A DNA stretch of 64,000 bases from DAIPXZ01 sp036782995 (GCA_036782995.1 DAIPXZ010000002.1:62001-126000); one strand, 5' to 3'; positions 1 through 9,849 are shown, numbered from the stretch's first letter. Made by a program: numbers and translations. The notes: generated by a model not told the origin, from the letters alone.

Positions 1-44
1 ATGCCACGAAGCAATGAGGATTTTGAAATAAAGATACAAACGCC

Positions 45-91
45 CAACAAAAAAACAGGAGGACTTGGAAAAATATTCCAGTCCTCCTGTT
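45..91 (-). terminator. Terminator of the metE-metF operon
   Basis: A long inverted repeat (arms about 55-70 and 76-90, one bulged base, five-base loop) is followed on the minus strand by a U-rich run, the complement of the A tract at 48-55. It lies 13 bases past the metF stop codon, as expected for an intrinsic terminator. Confidence 0.9.
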
Positions 92-103
92 CATTGTTTA
101 GAA

Positions 104-985
104 TTAGATAATATTCTGTATCCCCTCGCAGATTTTTCGAGCAACAACCGGATTATTCATGGTATATAAATGAATTCCGTCAATATCGCTGGTACACAAA
201 TCAATAATCTGGCTTAAGGCATAAGACATTCCCGCATCAAAAAGAGCCTCTTTGTCATCTTCGTACTTCAGTATGATTTTCTGAAAGCGCGTCGGAAAAG
301 ATGCACCGCACATCGTAACCATTCTCTTAATCTGTGCAGCGTTAATCACAGGCATAATCCCCGGAATGATTGGCGCATTGATTTCGGCAATCTTACAATC
401 CTCGTGGAATTGGTAAAATCTGTCATTGTCAAAAAACAACTGCGACAGCATCACTTCCGCTCCGGCATTCTCTTTCACCTTTAAGTACTTGATTTCATTC
501 ACTCTACCTACCGATTCCGGGTGCAAATCAGGATAGCAAGCGCCTAAAAAGCAAAAGTCCCATTTTGATTTCATATAGGTAATCAGATCAGAGGCGTGTT
601 TGAAATCGTCTTTTTCCTGTATATCCGGCCGTCTGTCGCCGCGAAGGGCAAGAATGTTTTCTATGCCCTCGTCGTTCAGGACTCTAGCAAACTCGTCAAT
701 TTCTGATTTTCCGTAGTGTAGACAGGTCAAGTGAACCACTGGTTCAATATTGTATTTACGTTTGATTTTCTTGGCGAGTTCTATGGTGCGGTTGCAGTTA
801 GAACTGCCTCCCGCACCAAAAGTCACACTAATAAAGTCAGGCTTCAACTCGCATAAAACGTCCAGTGTTTCATCAATATTTTCTAGTTCACTGTCTTTTT
901 TCGGCGGAAATATCTCAAATGACAGACTTTTTTTCTTGGAGCGCTCTCCATCTGAACCCTTCTGGTAAATTTCAGAAATCTTCAT
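104..985 (-). CDS. metF: Methylenetetrahydrofolate reductase
   Basis: Predicted to reduce 5,10-methylenetetrahydrofolate to 5-methyltetrahydrofolate, the methyl donor for methionine synthesis. The 293-residue length is normal for the family. The N-terminal SFEIFPPK motif, the VTFGAGGS segment near residue 55 and the LRGDRP-like segment near 115 are typical of the FAD-binding TIM barrel. It follows metE by 17 bases on the same strand, so the two are almost certainly co-transcribed and supply and use the same methyl group. A strong terminator follows. The ribosome binding site (GGATTG) is weak, which suggests dependence on translation of metE. Confidence 0.95.
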   Translation of the reverse strand: MKISEIYQKGSDGERSKKKSLSFEIFPPKKDSELENIDETLDVLCELKPDFISVTFGAGGSSNCNRTIELAKKIKRKYNIEPVVHLTCLHYGKSEIDEFARVLNDEGIENILALRGDRRPDIQEKDDFKHASDLITYMKSKWDFCFLGACYPDLHPESVGRVNEIKYLKVKENAGAEVMLSQLFFDNDRFYQFHEDCKIAEINAPIIPGIMPVINAAQIKRMVTMCGASFPTRFQKIILKYEDDKEALFDAGMSYALSQIIDLCTSDIDGIHLYTMNNPVVARKICEGIQNII

Positions 986-1002
986 CTATCAATCCAGCTT
1001 TC

Positions 1003-3273
1003 TTACGCTTCGTTTCTAATCTGCGCTGCCGCTTGGACCAGATTCTTAAGACTTGCCTCTGTTTCTGGTGTTCCTCTCGTTTTCAAGCCACAGTCAGGGT
1101 TTACCCATAATTTCTCTCTACCAATTTTGGAGATCATGATGTGAAGTGCGTCAACAATCTCTTCTACGGACGGAACTCTTGGAGAATGAATGTCATAAAC
1201 GCCAGGTCCAACTTCCGTTTCAAAATGATGCTCGCGCAAAGAATCCAAGATCTGCAAGTCAGAACGAGATGCTTCAAAAGTAATTACATCTGCATCCATA
1301 TCGTCGATAGCCGGAATAATATCCGTGAATTCGCTGTAGCACATATGTGTATGAATCTGTGTCTCTGACTTCACGCCACTGTGCGTCAAACGGAAAGCAG
1401 GTATTGCAAAATCCAAGTACTCCTTCTGCCAATCTGATTTTCTAAGCGGCAATTTTTCTCTTAATGCTGCCTCGTCAATCTGAATGACCTTGATTCCGTT
1501 TTTCTCTAAGTCTAATACCTCATCACGAATCGCAAGTGCAATCTGTGATACAGATTCCTTGATGGAAATATCCTCTCTTGGGAATGACCAGTTCAATATC
1601 GTTACCGGACCTGTCAACATTCCCTTCATCATTTTGCTTGTCAAGGACTGTGCATAAACTGTCCAATCCACGGTAATCGGCTTCTCGCGGTACACGTCAC
1701 CCCAAATAAACGGAGGCTTTACACATCTCGTTCCATAAGACTGTACCCATGCCTTCTCTGTAAATAGGAAACCGCCCAATGACTCGCCGAAATACTCAAC
1801 CATGTCATTTCTTTCATATTCACCATGAACCAAAACATCCAGTCCGATTTCTTCCTGCCACTTTACGCATTCAGCAATCTTCTTTCGGTTAAATGCCACA
1901 TAATCACTTTCCGATATCTCCCCTTTACGGAAAGCGGAACGATTCTCCTTAACATCCTTGGTTTGTGGGAAAGAACCAATTGTTGTTGTTGGGAACTCAG
2001 GCAGCTGGAAAGCATTTTTCTGTAATTTCTGACGTTCGCTTCTGCTTGGCAGTCTGACATAATCCTTATCCGATACCAAGGACAGTCTCTCTCTTACTGC
2101 TTCATTTACACAGTCTCTATCTCCCGTAAACAGCTTTGTATTACTTTGATAGGAGCCCTCAGTATGATAATCCGCACATTCTGCAAGAGCTTTCAATTCC
2201 TTTAATTCAATAAGCTTCTCTTCAGCAAATGCAAAATATGCCAAGTATTTATCTGACAACTTGTTCTCATGCTTTAATGTGTAAGGCACATGTAACAACG
2301 AGCAGGAAGTGGACAATATCGTATTGATTTCCTTTTCCTGCAATTTTGCCAAAACCTGCAACGTTTTCTCATAATGGTTCTTCCAGATATTCTTTCCGTT
2401 TACCAGTCCAGCAAACAGAATCTTTTCCTTCGGGAAACCGAATTTTTCGATCAAATTGACGGTTTCTTTGCCCTCAATAAAATCAAGACCAATTCCTGCA
2501 AATGGCAATTTAATCAAGTCAGCATAGATATCTCTTACATCACCAAAATAGGTTTGCAACAAAACACGGCTGTTTTGTCCAACAGAAAGAATGGCATTGT
2601 AGATTTTCTGGAACAACTGAATATCGCTTGCACTCATATCCTGAACAAGAGCCGGCTCATCGAATTGAATCCATGCAATGCCATTATCTTCACACTTCTT
2701 CAATGCGGCCTGATAAGCACTAATCACAGCATCCACAAAATTCTCAGCCGATTTTGTTCCGGTATAGCGGCATAATTTCAATAAAGTATATGCACCGATA
2801 ATAACCGGCTTCGTCTCGATACCCAGTGCTTTCGCCTCGGCATATTCATCCCAAGCCTTGGTTCCGGCAAGTTTGATTTCTGTATCATCTTCAACTTCTG
2901 GGACAATATAGTGATAGTTCGTGTTAAACCACTTCTTCATAGCAAGTGCCTTAACATCACCAGAATCGCCCTGATAGCCACGAGCCATTGCAAAATATGT
3001 ATCCAGCTCTGGCAGATTAAGTTCCTTGTAACGTTTTGGAATGATGTTAAACAGCACAGCTGTATCCAACATCATGTCATAAAAAGAAAAGTCATTACAG
3101 GAAATATAGTCAATTCCTGCCGCTTTCTGCGTATTCCAATGTATGCTACGTAAGTTCTTACCTGTCTTTATGAGTTCCTCTGCACTGATTTCTTTCCGGA
3201 AAAACTTCTCGGAAGAAAATTTGAGTTCTCTTAAAGTACCAATTCTTGGAAAGCCAATTACTGATGTCTTCAT
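1003..3273 (-). CDS. metE: Cobalamin-independent methionine synthase
   Basis: Transfers the methyl group of 5-methyltetrahydrofolate (polyglutamate) to homocysteine. At 756 residues it has the usual two-barrel length. The zinc ligands are visible: His643 and Cys645 in HMCYSEF, a Glu in FEASRS about 20 residues later, and Cys728 in PDCGLKTRG, close to E. coli numbering (641, 643, 665, 726). An upstream in-frame ATG at 3285 exists, but GGAG at 3280-3283 sits six bases before the ATG at 3273, so that start (MKTSVIGFPRIG) is preferred. It heads the metE-metF operon. A palindrome just upstream of the ribosome binding site may be the control site. Confidence 0.96.
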   Translation of the reverse strand: MKTSVIGFPRIGTLRELKFSSEKFFRKEISAEELIKTGKNLRSIHWNTQKAAGIDYISCNDFSFYDMMLDTAVLFNIIPKRYKELNLPELDTYFAMARGYQGDSGDVKALAMKKWFNTNYHYIVPEVEDDTEIKLAGTKAWDEYAEAKALGIETKPVIIGAYTLLKLCRYTGTKSAENFVDAVISAYQAALKKCEDNGIAWIQFDEPALVQDMSASDIQLFQKIYNAILSVGQNSRVLLQTYFGDVRDIYADLIKLPFAGIGLDFIEGKETVNLIEKFGFPKEKILFAGLVNGKNIWKNHYEKTLQVLAKLQEKEINTILSTSCSLLHVPYTLKHENKLSDKYLAYFAFAEEKLIELKELKALAECADYHTEGSYQSNTKLFTGDRDCVNEAVRERLSLVSDKDYVRLPSRSERQKLQKNAFQLPEFPTTTIGSFPQTKDVKENRSAFRKGEISESDYVAFNRKKIAECVKWQEEIGLDVLVHGEYERNDMVEYFGESLGGFLFTEKAWVQSYGTRCVKPPFIWGDVYREKPITVDWTVYAQSLTSKMMKGMLTGPVTILNWSFPREDISIKESVSQIALAIRDEVLDLEKNGIKVIQIDEAALREKLPLRKSDWQKEYLDFAIPAFRLTHSGVKSETQIHTHMCYSEFTDIIPAIDDMDADVITFEASRSDLQILDSLREHHFETEVGPGVYDIHSPRVPSVEEIVDALHIMISKIGREKLWVNPDCGLKTRGTPETEASLKNLVQAAAQIRNEA

Positions 3274-3289
3274 ATCATTCTCCATTTCA

Positions 3290-3308
3290 AATTAGTTTTA
3301 TGCTAATT
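3290..3308. promoter_or_regulatory. Candidate LysR-type operator upstream of metE
   Basis: A perfect inverted repeat, AATTAG-N7-CTAATT, lies between the metE ribosome binding site and the upstream terminator. Its size and T-N11-A character fit a LysR-family binding site, and a LysR gene is the next gene upstream. Assignment to that regulator is inference. No S-box or T-box leader fits in the roughly 70 bases available. Confidence 0.45.
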
Positions 3309-3342
3309 ATGGTAAATTGTTTGACTTCATTTGCATAATACA

Positions 3343-3383
3343 TAAAAAAACAGGTTTGCCATAGCTTCATGCTATGGCAAACC
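3343..3383 (-). terminator. Terminator of the LysR-family gene
   Basis: A perfect 13-bp stem (3353-3365 and 3371-3383) with the loop TTCAT is followed on the minus strand by a U run (complement of the A tract at 3343-3349). It insulates metE from the regulator gene upstream. Confidence 0.92.
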
Positions 3384-3479
3384 CATCTTTGTTCGTTATT
3401 CGAATGTATAGTGCATTTATTTTCTTTTCACATCAGAATGCAATGTATCCTCGCCAATAAACTGCGCATACTTGTTATT

Positions 3480-4394
3480 TCACTCTTTGGAGGGTACTCC
3501 GGTATACTTTTGCAAAGTCTCCAGGTATGTCGTGCCCAGTCTGCTGAGCATACCCTTATGGTGGGCGATGTATCCAATACGCATATTGCTTTCTTCTGCA
3601 AGTGGAACAGAGATGATTTCTTCACCGTTCAGATTTCGGTCGATGATGCCGCTACACACTGTATATCCGTTCAATCCAATCAAAAGGTTAAATAAGGTTG
3701 CTCTATCGCGTACACGGATGTTTTTCTTTCGTTCCGAAACGGAGAAAATTTCTTCGGAGAAGTAAAAGGAATTGTGCTCGCCTTGTTCAAAGGACAAATA
3801 GGGGTACGGCATAAGCATTTCATTGGTAATGACCTTCTGACTTGCGAGAGGGTGATTTCGGCTAATAAACACATGAGGAGTAGCGATAAAAAGCTCGTGG
3901 AAAGTCAGATCATGCGCTTTAAGTATTTTACGAATCACCGCCTCATTGAAATCGTTCAGGAACAGGATGCCGATTTCACTTCTCATCCGTGCCACGTCCT
4001 CAATAATCTCATAAGTTTGTGTTTCCCGAAGGGAAAAATCATATTCGTCCTGTCCATATTCCTTAATCAAATCCACAAAAGCGTTCACGGCAAAAGAATA
4101 ATGCTGTGTCGACACACAGAACTGCTTTTTGCCACCTTCGCCGCCTTTGTATTTATCTTCCAGAATAGCCGCCTGCTCAAGCACCTGCCGTGCATATCCC
4201 AAGAAATCCTCGCCTTCTTTAGAAAGGCTGATTCCCTTATTTGTTCGATTAAAAATCTGAATATTCATTTCCTTTTCTAATTCGTGTATGGCATTGGTCA
4301 GGCTCGGCTGCGAGATATAAAGTCTGTCAGCAGCCTCCGTGATCGTCCCCGTTTCGGCAACTGTAACCACATATTTCAACTGTTGTAATGTCAT
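3480..4394 (-). CDS. LysR-family transcriptional regulator
   Basis: A 304-residue LysR-type regulator. Residues 1-60 form the winged helix-turn-helix (MTLQQLKYVVTVAETGT onset, AADRLYISQPSLT recognition helix) and the remainder is the substrate-binding-like effector domain. GGAAGGTG precedes the start. It lies immediately upstream of metE in the same orientation but is separated by its own terminator. Position and the palindrome before metE suggest control of methionine or sulfur genes, in the manner of MetR/MtaR/CmbR proteins. The regulon is inference. Confidence 0.88.
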   Translation of the reverse strand: MTLQQLKYVVTVAETGTITEAADRLYISQPSLTNAIHELEKEMNIQIFNRTNKGISLSKEGEDFLGYARQVLEQAAILEDKYKGGEGGKKQFCVSTQHYSFAVNAFVDLIKEYGQDEYDFSLRETQTYEIIEDVARMRSEIGILFLNDFNEAVIRKILKAHDLTFHELFIATPHVFISRNHPLASQKVITNEMLMPYPYLSFEQGEHNSFYFSEEIFSVSERKKNIRVRDRATLFNLLIGLNGYTVCSGIIDRNLNGEEIISVPLAEESNMRIGYIAHHKGMLSRLGTTYLETLQKYTGVPSKE

Positions 4395-4519
4395 CTTGCA
4401 CCTTCCTTAAAAAAAGCGTATATCAGCGTTTATCCATGTCGGACAGGTTCATATATATAAGGACCGAAGCCAATCTCACAAAAAAGCTCAATCCATCGGG
4501 CATTGCCCATAGTCACATA

Positions 4520-5122
4520 TTATGCCTTACTTCTGTAAAAATGAATGAAAGAAAGCACGCCAATTGGAATGAAGTAAACGCACCAGAATTCAAGTGCTAT
4601 CACCCCTGACATGTCGCTGTTTTCCGATGCTTTGAAAATGCCAAGCATGGGCATAATGAAGCATGAAAGGAAAAACACACCATGAATAAGCAGAAGCCAT
4701 TTCAGCCACTTATCTACCTTGGTAGCAGGCTTAATGGTTAGGCCGATAAAGAATGTTGCCAGAGCCATTATGCCGTACCCCAACAGGTCATAGTTAAACA
4801 GCAAGCCTGCTTTCGAATAATCCAATATCTGTGTCGCTTGTTCATTCAATCCGTCATTACGAACCGAGGTGGTTTGCGCAAAATAAACCAAAAGAATAAG
4901 TACGGCATATATCGCGGCGAACATCAATGCAGCATACGACGCAGCTTTTACGCTTTGCTCACTCTCCTGTGCAAACGCCGCAATCATCATTACAAATGCG
5001 ATTGCCAGAATCATACAAACAAAGAAGCTTCCAAAATGAAAATGAGCAATCATTGCCACGGCAAAGAATACGACAGACAGGCAGTTTACCAAAGAGCCTA
5101 CCATTCCAATCTTTCTGTTCAT
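4520..5122 (-). CDS. Small multi-pass membrane protein
   Basis: I do not recognise the family. The 200-residue protein has about five or six hydrophobic segments: near 9-27, 31-49, 60-80, 110-128, 138-158 and 172-192. An upstream ATG at 5167 is open, but GGAGG at 5130-5134 with a 7-base gap to the ATG at 5122 decides the start (MNRKIGMVGS). It sits alone between the LysR gene and a CorA-like transporter, all on the minus strand. No catalytic motif is visible. Confidence 0.7.
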   Translation of the reverse strand: MNRKIGMVGSLVNCLSVVFFAVAMIAHFHFGSFFVCMILAIAFVMMIAAFAQESEQSVKAASYAALMFAAIYAVLILLVYFAQTTSVRNDGLNEQATQILDYSKAGLLFNYDLLGYGIMALATFFIGLTIKPATKVDKWLKWLLLIHGVFFLSCFIMPMLGIFKASENSDMSGVIALEFWCVYFIPIGVLSFIHFYRSKA

Positions 5123-5297
5123 GTTGCCACCTCCATTTTCGAAAAGTGCGATATACAGCCATTTCAATATATCATTTCTTCCCGGAATGCAAAAGTTGAT
5201 TTAATGATGAAAACAATCATATATGCGTATATTGCAAAGCGGAAAAATATATAGAAGCCTTCATATCAGTTCGACGATATCACTATGAATATCCAAA

Positions 5298-6128
5298 TCA
5301 CGTGTACCATTTCTTTTTCTTGAAAATCAATATCCAAATGATACAGACCAAAACAGAAATACCGGCAACAAAGATATAGCCGTATTTCCATTTGAATTCC
5401 GGCATTTGCAGATTCATACCGTACCATCCGGCAATCAGCGTAAGAGGCATAAAAATGGATGTCACAAGCGTGAAAATTTTCATCAGATTATTCTGTTCAA
5501 GACCAATCTGAGTCTGATATGAACCGAAAACTTGAAAGATATAGTCCTTAAGTTCCATGGCCTGTGTCGAAAGCCGCACAGCTCGATTGCGAAGAATCTC
5601 AAAATCGGTCAGCCCGTCCTTCGTAAACAGGTTGTTATCATTGTCGCAAATGTCTTCAAACAAAAGCCTTAGCTGTTGATAGTACTTCTTTGCTCGGAGA
5701 ATATCTTTCCGCAAAGAGATGAGCTTCTCGCGTAAGCCGTCTTCGGTGCCATCCATTACATCATCATCAAGTAAAGAGACCACCCCTTCTATTCTCTCTA
5801 GCTGTGCTATGCCGCCCTTGAACAAATTGCGAAAGAAGAGATAAAGCGAATGCTCGTTCGAAGGATCAGTTGAAAAGTTTTTCGTCACGATGCGGTATGT
5901 CGTCTCATTTTCACACATGAAAAACAGAACGTCCTTATCAAAATAAATCAGTATCTGCGTAGGCGGGACAGTGTTATCTTCAATATCGTACCAGTCAAAT
6001 GCAATCAAATGAAAACTATCGAAGCTTTCGTAGGTTTCAGTCTGTCCTTCAGCAATATAATCGATAACGGCTTGGTCGATGTATTTCGAGTACTCCTGAA
6101 TTTGGTTAGTATATATTACTTTTTGCAT
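5298..6128 (-). CDS. CorA-like divalent metal ion transporter
   Basis: A 276-residue CorA-superfamily magnesium or other divalent cation channel. The cytoplasmic N-terminal domain includes long charged helices (about 110-200), followed by two C-terminal membrane helices (about 215-235 and 248-268). The signature YGMN lies between them, followed by LQMPEF in the loop that normally forms the selectivity filter. It is shorter than E. coli CorA (316). AGGAG lies 6 bases before the start. There are no obvious operon partners. Confidence 0.88.
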   Translation of the reverse strand: MQKVIYTNQIQEYSKYIDQAVIDYIAEGQTETYESFDSFHLIAFDWYDIEDNTVPPTQILIYFDKDVLFFMCENETTYRIVTKNFSTDPSNEHSLYLFFRNLFKGGIAQLERIEGVVSLLDDDVMDGTEDGLREKLISLRKDILRAKKYYQQLRLLFEDICDNDNNLFTKDGLTDFEILRNRAVRLSTQAMELKDYIFQVFGSYQTQIGLEQNNLMKIFTLVTSIFMPLTLIAGWYGMNLQMPEFKWKYGYIFVAGISVLVCIIWILIFKKKKWYT

Positions 6129-6291
6129 ATTACACTCCTAATTGATGGGTGGGGTCTTCCCTTGCAAATAGCTTACTTCATTCGATGGAATAATATCAAT
6201 GATGGGAGATAAAAGGAAGAGTTGAATGCGTAAACTATTCTTTGAAAGCCATCCGGAATCTCAATGCATTCTTGTGATTAATCAAAATGCA

Positions 6292-6690
6292 CTACCAGAT
6301 TTGCTTCGATCCGAATATACGTACCATCTTCAAAATCTCTGTATCTGCCGGACAAAACTCATATTGTGGTATCTGCTCAACAGTTATCCATCGAATATCG
6401 TTGTGCTCCAGCCTCTGCGGCACACCCTCGGCAATCTTACAGTTAAACAGCGTCAGGTGAACAGTTATGTCCGGGTACTCATGCACGACATCTGTAAACA
6501 CATCGCCGACAGCAACAGTAATTGCCAGCTCCTCGCGACATTCACGGACAAGCGCCTGCTGCTTCGTTTCTCCCGGCTCTACTTTACCGCCGACAAATTC
6601 CCACAGGAGCGCGCGAGCCTTTGTTGCTGGGCGCTGGCAAATCATGAACGTATCGTTATTCCATATAAGGGCGGCAACTACTTCAGTCAT
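6292..6690 (-). CDS. Nudix hydrolase, MutT-like (NTP pyrophosphohydrolase)
   Basis: A 132-residue protein with a complete Nudix box (GGKVEPGETKQQALVRECREEL, about residues 34-55), so it should hydrolyse a nucleoside diphosphate-linked substrate, most like small 8-oxo-dGTP-type MutT enzymes. Its ATG at 6690 directly abuts the TAA of the helicase gene at 6691-6693, and no separate ribosome binding site is evident beyond the helicase reading frame. Translation is therefore probably coupled and the products made together. This tight pairing hints at a shared DNA-damage or defence role. The substrate is not predictable from sequence. Confidence 0.9.
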   Translation of the reverse strand: MTEVVAALIWNNDTFMICQRPATKARALLWEFVGGKVEPGETKQQALVRECREELAITVAVGDVFTDVVHEYPDITVHLTLFNCKIAEGVPQRLEHNDIRWITVEQIPQYEFCPADTEILKMVRIFGSKQIW

Positions 6691-9600
6691 TTATCCCACC
6701 ACCAGTTTATTTGTTTTCTTGAGGAACTTCGCAGGGATTGGTTTATCCAGATTCCATGTAATGTTCATTGGCCTTGAGCCTTCATGCTTCACATAGCTTG
6801 CCGTACCGAGATAGGTGTAAGCGGCGGCGTCTCCAGTAATTCGGTCCTTCTTAAACTCGCGAACGAACAACAGAATTCGATTGTCTCTCTCGCGATGTTG
6901 AATATACCGCTGTCCAGTTGTCGAATCCGCTGCTGTGGTACTTTGGCTCTGCCAGTGGAATAACACATCGTTGATTGAATAGTCGTTATACATGGTCGTA
7001 GGCGAATAATCCTTGTCCGACTTATTGAGTGTTACAAAGAAAATATCCGTCTTTTTCTCTGGCAGGTACTTCACACCCTCACGTACTGTGGACGGCTTAA
7101 GGAAATCAAAGGCCGTCAGAACTTGATCACGAGTATAGCTACAATGCAAATCCAGCGGGCAGTCAAAGCCCACGTCAACCGGCTCGTCGATGAAATCAAT
7201 TTGGCTATAGTTGTATTCCAGCAGCTCAATTAATTCATTGCACATGACGGGATATCTCTTGATAGAACGGATACCATCCATAACATCAGTAAAACCGCAA
7301 TCTTCAAAAGACTTTTGCCATACGGTAAACTGCAGCATCTGTAACATCCGCTGTTCAGCTTCCGTAACGATTTCAACATTCTCTTTTAAGGCACGAAGAA
7401 GAAATCGGATGAACCGTCGAGAATCCAACATAGCAAAACGTGGAAAAGCCTTTGTCATTATTATTTCAAGTGATTCTTCAAAATCAGGCATTACATCTGC
7501 ACGTGTACACAATCGTGAGAAAGAAGAAAACTTGTAGACAGTTCGCGGGTTAAGATGATAATAATCAAAGAAATTGGCAAAAGTGAGCGGCAGACCACTA
7601 TCCTCCGAGAAGCTCTCCAAACGCGACACAAGCCCTGCACTGTTTCCATAAGAGGCACGGATGTTCTCAAGAATGTATTTGGCTGCTTTCTTCTCCAGTT
7701 GAATATAACAGCCCTTCGGGACAGAAACGAAACCATCCTTAATCTCGCGTGTTACGCTTCGTGTAGTATTTGAGAGCAATGCCGCGAACTTATCCTCAAA
7801 GTTATACCGCTTATTTGCCTGTCCGATGAAATCGAGTACAGTCAGACAGTCTTTATCCTCTGCAAGTCGAAGGCCACGTCCAAGCTGCTGCAAAAACACA
7901 GTCAAAGACTCAGTCGGACGAAGGAACAACACCGTGTTTACCTCCGGAATATCCACACCCTCGTTATAGATATCCACCACGAAGATAAATCGTACTTCAC
8001 CTGAAACTAACTTTTGCTTTGCAGTTTTACGTTCTTCCTCTGGCGAGTCTCCAGTCAAGAACATAGATGGAATGCTATGCTCATTGAAATACTCTGACAT
8101 AAACTTGGCATGTTCAATAGAGACGCAAAAGCCGAGGCCCTTTACATCGTTGATATCCGTTACATATCTTAGTAATGATGTGACCACCGCGTCAGCTCGA
8201 CGTTTTGCAATTATTCCACTGATGGTATACAAATTCGAGAGTTCAGTTTTATCATAACCGCCCGAGCGCCATTTCAAATTCTCGAGGTCAATAGTGTCAG
8301 TGACACCAAAATATTGGAATGGGCTCAACAACTTACGATCAATGGCCTCTGGCAGACGAATTTCCGCCGCAATGCGATTATTAAAGTACGGCAGAATACT
8401 TTTACCGTCCATGCGCTCGGGAGTAGCCGTCAATCCAAGTAGAACTTGAGGCTGATAGTATCCGAGCAGCTTTTGGTATGTAGGTGCTGCAGCATGATGA
8501 AATTCATCCACAATGATATAGTCATAGAAACTAGCGCTTGTCTTCTCGGTAAAGCTCTGTGAGTTGAAGGTCTGAATGGACATGAACAGGTTATCGATGC
8601 TATCCGGTTTATAACTGCCCACAAACATTTCCCCAAAGTTAGCATCCTTGAGAACAGCACGGAAAGTATAGAGACTTTGCTTGAGAATTTCCTCCCGATG
8701 CGCCACAAAAAGCAATCGACATGGCTTATCCGGATTTTGCTTTCTAAATCGCTTATAATCCAACGCAGAAATTACCGTTTTTCCTGTGCCTGTGGCAGCC
8801 ACAATCAGGTTACGGAAATATCCCCGAACCGTTCGCTCCGCCTCAAGCTTATCCAGTATTTCCTGCTGATAAGAATAAGGTGTTATGTCCATTGTGTATA
8901 CTTCAGCATTATTTGTGTCGAAATACTTTTCTGCTTTAAGCGCACGAGCGAGACGTTCCTTCTGCCCCTCATCGTAATACTCAAACTCATTGGAGTTCCA
9001 ATAGCTTTCAAAGGTAGCTGCAATCTTATCAATCGTCTCAGGCAAATCTTTTCTCGTAACCTTCACATTCCATTCGAGGCCGCTAGATATGGCGGCATTG
9101 GAAAGATTGGATGATCCGACGTATGCCGTTGTAAATCCAGTGTCACGATAGAACACATAGGTCTTTGCATGAAGACGAGTGCGTTTGGTATCATAGCTCA
9201 CCTTAATCTGTGTATGTGGCAATTTGCAGAGTTCTTCAATGGCTTTAACATCGGTAGCTCCCATGTAGGATGTTGTGATTATGCGAAGCTCCCCACCATT
9301 TTTCGTAAACTCCGTAAGCTCGTCCATGATAAGGCGTAAGCCACTCCACTTGATAAAGCTTACCAGCATATCAATTCGATTAGCGGATACAATCTCTTTC
9401 TTAAGCTCGGTATACATCTGCGGCTCGTGAATTGCGCCTGTAAACAGACTGCTCTGTGCAATCGAGGTCTCCGGCCGTACAATTTCTGATGCAGTCTTAC
9501 CAACCGCAAGACGTGGATCATTCTCTCGTAATAACACGAGAAGCTGCTCGGCACGCTCATCCACAGACATAGCGGCAAAGTCAGCTTCTTGGGTGATATT

Positions 9601-9834
9601 ATTTATAATCTCTACAATTTGATTCGTAAGCTCAATCTGTGCGGAAATTCCTCCACCATTGTCCATGACATTATCAAGGCCTTTTTGAACTACATCAGTG
9701 ACATATTGAGCAAGCACCTTGGATGCTTCTGCCTTGTCAATCGGCGCAACGCTCTTACGGGCTTCTGAAACTTGTGCAAGCTCGCTTCTAAGTGCTGTAT
9801 TGATGATTTGTTCGTATAGGCCGGGTTGTAGCAT
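6691..9834 (-). CDS. PLD-like nuclease / superfamily II helicase / DUF3427 protein
   Basis: A 1,047-residue multidomain protein. An N-terminal helical region is followed by a phospholipase D-like domain (about 130-290) with one HxK motif (H222, K224 in LHAKTY) and the SSNLS segment. Next is a superfamily II helicase core: Walker A AATGTGKT at 346-353, DEFH box at 443-446, LTATPER near 468, and motif VI QLGRGLR at 650-656. The C-terminal third matches the DUF3427 type. This architecture resembles DNA-processing helicases found in defence and mobile regions. AAGGTGAG lies just before the start and a 14-bp palindrome lies further upstream. It is translationally coupled to a Nudix hydrolase gene. 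The biological role is inference. Confidence 0.87.
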   Translation of the reverse strand: MLQPGLYEQIINTALRSELAQVSEARKSVAPIDKAEASKVLAQYVTDVVQKGLDNVMDNGGGISAQIELTNQIVEIINNITQEADFAAMSVDERAEQLLVLLRENDPRLAVGKTASEIVRPETSIAQSSLFTGAIHEPQMYTELKKEIVSANRIDMLVSFIKWSGLRLIMDELTEFTKNGGELRIITTSYMGATDVKAIEELCKLPHTQIKVSYDTKRTRLHAKTYVFYRDTGFTTAYVGSSNLSNAAISSGLEWNVKVTRKDLPETIDKIAATFESYWNSNEFEYYDEGQKERLARALKAEKYFDTNNAEVYTMDITPYSYQQEILDKLEAERTVRGYFRNLIVAATGTGKTVISALDYKRFRKQNPDKPCRLLFVAHREEILKQSLYTFRAVLKDANFGEMFVGSYKPDSIDNLFMSIQTFNSQSFTEKTSASFYDYIIVDEFHHAAAPTYQKLLGYYQPQVLLGLTATPERMDGKSILPYFNNRIAAEIRLPEAIDRKLLSPFQYFGVTDTIDLENLKWRSGGYDKTELSNLYTISGIIAKRRADAVVTSLLRYVTDINDVKGLGFCVSIEHAKFMSEYFNEHSIPSMFLTGDSPEEERKTAKQKLVSGEVRFIFVVDIYNEGVDIPEVNTVLFLRPTESLTVFLQQLGRGLRLAEDKDCLTVLDFIGQANKRYNFEDKFAALLSNTTRSVTREIKDGFVSVPKGCYIQLEKKAAKYILENIRASYGNSAGLVSRLESFSEDSGLPLTFANFFDYYHLNPRTVYKFSSFSRLCTRADVMPDFEESLEIIMTKAFPRFAMLDSRRFIRFLLRALKENVEIVTEAEQRMLQMLQFTVWQKSFEDCGFTDVMDGIRSIKRYPVMCNELIELLEYNYSQIDFIDEPVDVGFDCPLDLHCSYTRDQVLTAFDFLKPSTVREGVKYLPEKKTDIFFVTLNKSDKDYSPTTMYNDYSINDVLFHWQSQSTTAADSTTGQRYIQHRERDNRILLFVREFKKDRITGDAAAYTYLGTASYVKHEGSRPMNITWNLDKPIPAKFLKKTNKLVVG

Positions 9835-9849
9835 AAGTATCTCACCTTA

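Noticed and set aside
3274..3352. SAM (S-box) riboswitch or T-box before metE
   Set aside because: The upstream terminator belongs to the LysR gene, and under 80 bases remain, too few for either element.
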